From Hybos culiciformis (Eukaryota > Arthropoda > Insecta > Diptera > Hybotidae), in NCBI GenBank assembly GCA_964007475.1, contig OZ023273.1, positions 102,298,485-102,362,484 of the forward strand: 64,000 nucleotides of DNA. The letters are read 5' to 3'. Position numbers and translations under genes: made by a program. Position 1 is the stretch's first letter. The number at the start of each line of letters is the position of its first letter. The notes beneath the pieces are model-generated. The model saw nothing but the letters and a program-made list of their open reading frames with translations. It made no database searches and was not told the origin of the DNA. Positions 61,113 through 64,000 of the stretch are shown piece by piece.

Positions 61113-61612
61113 TTAAGAGCCCTCGACGTGAAATTCTGTTTTCTAGTTTTGCAGTTTTTTTTTGTTTTATTTTACAGAAAATAAACGGCCGTGAAAAATG
61201 CGACAAAAAATGTACGAAAACACCTCTACGAGAAAATCACAAAACTATATTTGAATTTTATTTCTGTGCAAAAACTCGAATTTATCAAAAAAATTGAAAA
61301 AATTTTAGAAATAAATGAAACTAATTCAAAATTGTTTAGGAAATTTAAGAAATTCAAAATTCTCTTTATTTCTGCGTTTGAGATTTTTTATTATCTTTTT
61401 CCTTTACTGCATAATCTCAGCAAATATGTTCAAGTTTTTCTAAGGCTCATTTGGGCCAACAAAACTCAAAATTTAAAAAATCCGCCTCACATACTGTCTC
61501 ATATCCGCCTCATATACTGTCTAACATATCAAAAAATCACTTCAGTCGAGATTGTATTAACTCTAGAATCAAAGCAAAACCAAGACCCATTTTCCGCAGT
61601 GAGGGCTCTTAA
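61113..61612. mobile_element. Possible third nested element (TTAA-flanked)
   Basis: TTAA-GAGCCCTC at 61113-61124 and GAGGGCTC-TTAA at 61601-61612 bound 492 bp. The flanking TA extends the inverse repeat to 14 bp, so a TA target (Tc1/mariner) is an alternative reading. A 22-bp near-tandem repeat, CCGCCTCA(C/T)ATACTGTCT, occurs at 61482-61525. The 166-codon frame 61191-61691 starts within it and runs past its right end. It has no known domain. Confidence 0.5.
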
Positions 61613-61729
61613 TAGGCGGATTAGGCGTTCGAACATTGCAAGAAACTTTCTATGCGTTACATATCTCGCCTCCTCTAAGTTTTTTTGGTAGGGTATTAAA
61701 ATAACTATTTATTATTTTCATATTCTTGG

Positions 61730-62221
61730 GATATATTCAGGGGCGGATTTACGAATATGCCGCCCCAAGGCACTTTTTGAGAGTTTCAGTGTGATTGTAA
61801 TTTAAATAAGAAACAAACTGTATTATTTAATTAGCTCAATTTACTTATTCTTTTTTTTAATTTTTTTATTTATGAATTTATCGAATGTATCTTCAAATTA
61901 AATTTTTTTTAACACTTCGTTCTCGATGTGCATAATTGAAATGTAATTTAATTTCGTTTCTTTCAATTGTGATCGAAGATAAGTTTTAATTCTATTCAAA
62001 GAAGAAAACAAGCTTCCAGCAGAACAATTATGCTAGTTTCGAAATACGTTCTTATTATTTTTTTGTAGATTAGTTACATATTCAATTCTACAAATAGAAA
62101 AATTAATTTATTTGATTTTTTTTTTTTATCGGTTTTATGTTATATTTTGCCGCTCCTTCAAATCTGCCACCCTAGGCAGGCGCCTAGTGTTCCTATTCGT
62201 AAATCCTGCGCTGGATATATT
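61730..62221. mobile_element. hAT-like MITE nested inside the outer hAT element
   Basis: The element is 61738-62213 (476 bp). It starts CAGGGGCGGATTTACGAATA, and its right end reads inversely CAGCGCAGGATTTACGAATA. It is flanked by a perfect 8-bp TSD, GATATATT (61730-61737, 62214-62221). The right end has a further dyad, AGGCAGGCGCCTAG. No protein is encoded. Because it interrupts the outer element, it inserted later. Confidence 0.93.
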
Positions 62222-62570
62222 TAAAAACTATATTATAAGTGACACTTTGAAAAATAAATTTAAATTCTTCACTTCCTGAAATCTTCAAAGTAACGTAGAA
62301 TAATTAGTAATCGCAGAATAGGTAACTAGACAAAAAATATAGAAAAAAATAGCAACCAAAAAATAGCAATCGCAAACCTAGTTATGGCAAATCTATGATT
62401 TGAAATTTTTATTAGATAAAAATTATTGTTTTTTACGAATTTTTCTCATGAGAAAAATAACGACAATTTTTTTAATCTAATAAGAATTGGTTTTTTATTT
62501 TTTATTTAATTTATATTTACCGGAGCTGCGCTCCGGTGAGCTCCGGTACAAAAAAAGCCCTGATTATACA

Positions 62571-64000
62571 TATATTATGTTGACTTAGCTAATAAAATAA
62601 TATATCCATTAGAATTTTAATTAAAATACTTCTAATCCCATTTTGATTTTATATTAAAAATTTAAGATATTAAAAAAAAAAATCATTTTAAAAAACTATT
62701 ACTTGTAGTATATAGTGTTGTTTAAATATAAAAAAGAAAAAAATCTTTTAACTTTCAACTGAAATAAATCATGACCATTTGTTACCATTATCTCCATTAT
62801 TTCTATTTTTTTAATATTTCTAAAATATACTTTTAATTAGGTATTTCTGAAGGAAAAACTCTTAAAAGCATCCAAAAATATTTTAAATGGGAAACTTATC
62901 TCTTTTATTTTTTTTTTTTAATTTCGTTTTTAGAATACTTGCGATTTTATTTTACTGGAGAAAAAATTCATAATTTCATTGGAAAAATAAGAGATTTTCA
63001 AATGAAAAATAAAAATGAATAAGTGACAAAATGATGTATCATAATTATTTTCGTATTAAAATCAAATAAATGTACAAATATGTAAAAATTTGATTAATTC
63101 GAAAAATTTTAACCAATATTTATGTTTAACATTATACCTTAACATGTTTTTCAGCAATTAAGTTGATTGTATATAGTTTAACTCGGCTCTTTAAAATTCA
63201 TAGCATTACACTAGAATTACATAACTTTTTTTTCAATATAAAAACAATTTCATTGTTACCAAAAGAAATTCATTCATCAAACTTGCCTATATATTTACTA
63301 CAATCAATTTTTTTTACTTTAAATTTTTACCATTATGTCTACTTAAAATTTTACCATACTTTAATTTATTAATTACAAAAGTTCAATTACCTATGTAGTG
63401 AAAACAATCAAACAAAAAAAAATTGTTTTTTTTGCGGCTTACATAAAAAAATATTTATAAAATACAAAAACATTAATTTATCATTGTAATAATAAAAAAT
63501 GAAAAATAAAAATAAATTGTTAAATCAACTGTAACAATAAGACATTTTACACTGTACAAAAATATAAATGATGAAATAATTAATCACATTGTATTGACCA
63601 CAATAACAAAAATTGATAAAATTAAATATTTTGAAGATTAAAAATAATGTATAATCGAACGAATTAGAGGATGAGTTTGAAAACTTTCCCAACAACAATT
63701 TTTCAGACTCAAATCAAAAATAATGCCTGAAATTTTTTCTCAAATGAAGAATGAAAATGTTTGTTTCTAAAAATTTGGCAGTGAAAATGAAAAAAATCAC
63801 AGTTGAATGAATATAGAACTGATTAAATTAAATAGATTTTAATAGTTCAAAATGAATTTTATTTATTTTCTTTCAAAAAATTATCTCTTTAGGTAAATTT
63901 TATTTTAATGAGATGATTAAAATAAAAAATTTATTCAATTATTTTACAAATAGTTCATTAAAATTACATAATTTATTCGTTCTTTTCTTTATGTAAAAGG
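62571..64000. other. AT-rich region, no gene seen
   Basis: Low-complexity sequence to the window end. The 69-codon frame 63163-63372 has no recognisable domain. Confidence 0.5.

Larger units (their letters stand above)
60993..62570. mobile_element. hAT-like element (outer), non-autonomous
   Basis: The element is 61001-62562 (1562 bp). Terminal inverted repeats of 14 bp, CAGGGCTTTTTTTG, are flanked by the perfect 8-bp TSD ATTATACA (60993-61000, 62563-62570). CAGGG ends plus an 8-bp TSD are the classic hAT signature. Sub-terminal ACCGGA motifs occur near both ends; at the right, ACCGGAGCTGCGCTCCGGTG is palindromic. No transposase is recognisable. The interior is occupied by a complete second hAT-like element (61738-62213) and possibly a TTAA-flanked one (61117-61608), leaving about 600 bp of its own. 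Confidence 0.93.

Noticed and set aside
61191..61691. 166-codon frame inside the outer hAT element, considered as transposase
   Set aside because: No hAT dimerisation motif or BED zinc finger, and it crosses the proposed nested-element boundary.

Overview
This is a very AT-rich (by eye about three quarters A+T or more), gene-poor stretch of eukaryotic nuclear DNA. I found no convincing host protein-coding gene. Nearly everything identifiable is a mobile element, a satellite, or a copy of organelle DNA. An insect is likely, and a fly plausible. The evidence is an insect-type ND5 mitochondrial insert that reads correctly only with the invertebrate mitochondrial code, many short TACATATGTA-like runs, and repeats built like the Helentron-associated elements of Diptera. 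The species is not identifiable from the sequence alone.

Layout. 1-10017: mostly featureless A/T sequence, with a 160-bp tandem duplication (3440-3758) and a foldback element (4016-4430). 10018-12710: a dense cluster with half a foldback element, a 13-unit array of about 105 bp, a tRNA-like head, an array of about 218 bp (3.5 units), and copies of a 3' tail ending in the hairpin GAAGTATAAACTTC. 13073-13195: a long palindrome. 15254-18869: a LINE with an open 1075-codon endonuclease/reverse-transcriptase frame, a poly(A) tail and a perfect 16-bp target-site duplication. 20520-21690: a GC-richer repeat fragment and two tRNA-like SINE heads. 24588-24955: the ND5 numt. 26328-29234: a 37-bp hairpin, a composite element with opposed tRNA-like heads, and duplicated modules (B, A and the 218-bp foldback C).

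29501-36720: three copies of a second hairpin-ended family, then a TIR element with 8-bp TSDs whose right end is duplicated. 41090-41790: a second palindrome and another tRNA-derived SINE. 45361-48487: an inverted, interrupted copy of the B-A-C repeat. 49388-50958: another opposed-head composite and a TTAA-flanked element carrying a short protein-coding remnant. 51590-54865: two exact tandem duplications. 57155-57480: an array of one motif in alternating orientation. 59267-59675: a TIR element with TAA target duplications. 60993-62570: a hAT-like element containing another complete hAT-like element, each with its own perfect 8-bp TSD, plus a third possible TTAA-flanked insertion.

How the parts relate. 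There is no operon or pathway here. The LINE is the only autonomous-type coding unit, and even it lacks a 5' end and a start codon. The other elements are non-autonomous and would depend on proteins encoded elsewhere. Shared end motifs (GAAGT-loop-ACTTC hairpins), recurring tRNA-like pol III boxes and satellites lying directly against element ends suggest that these families exchanged modules and seeded the local satellites.
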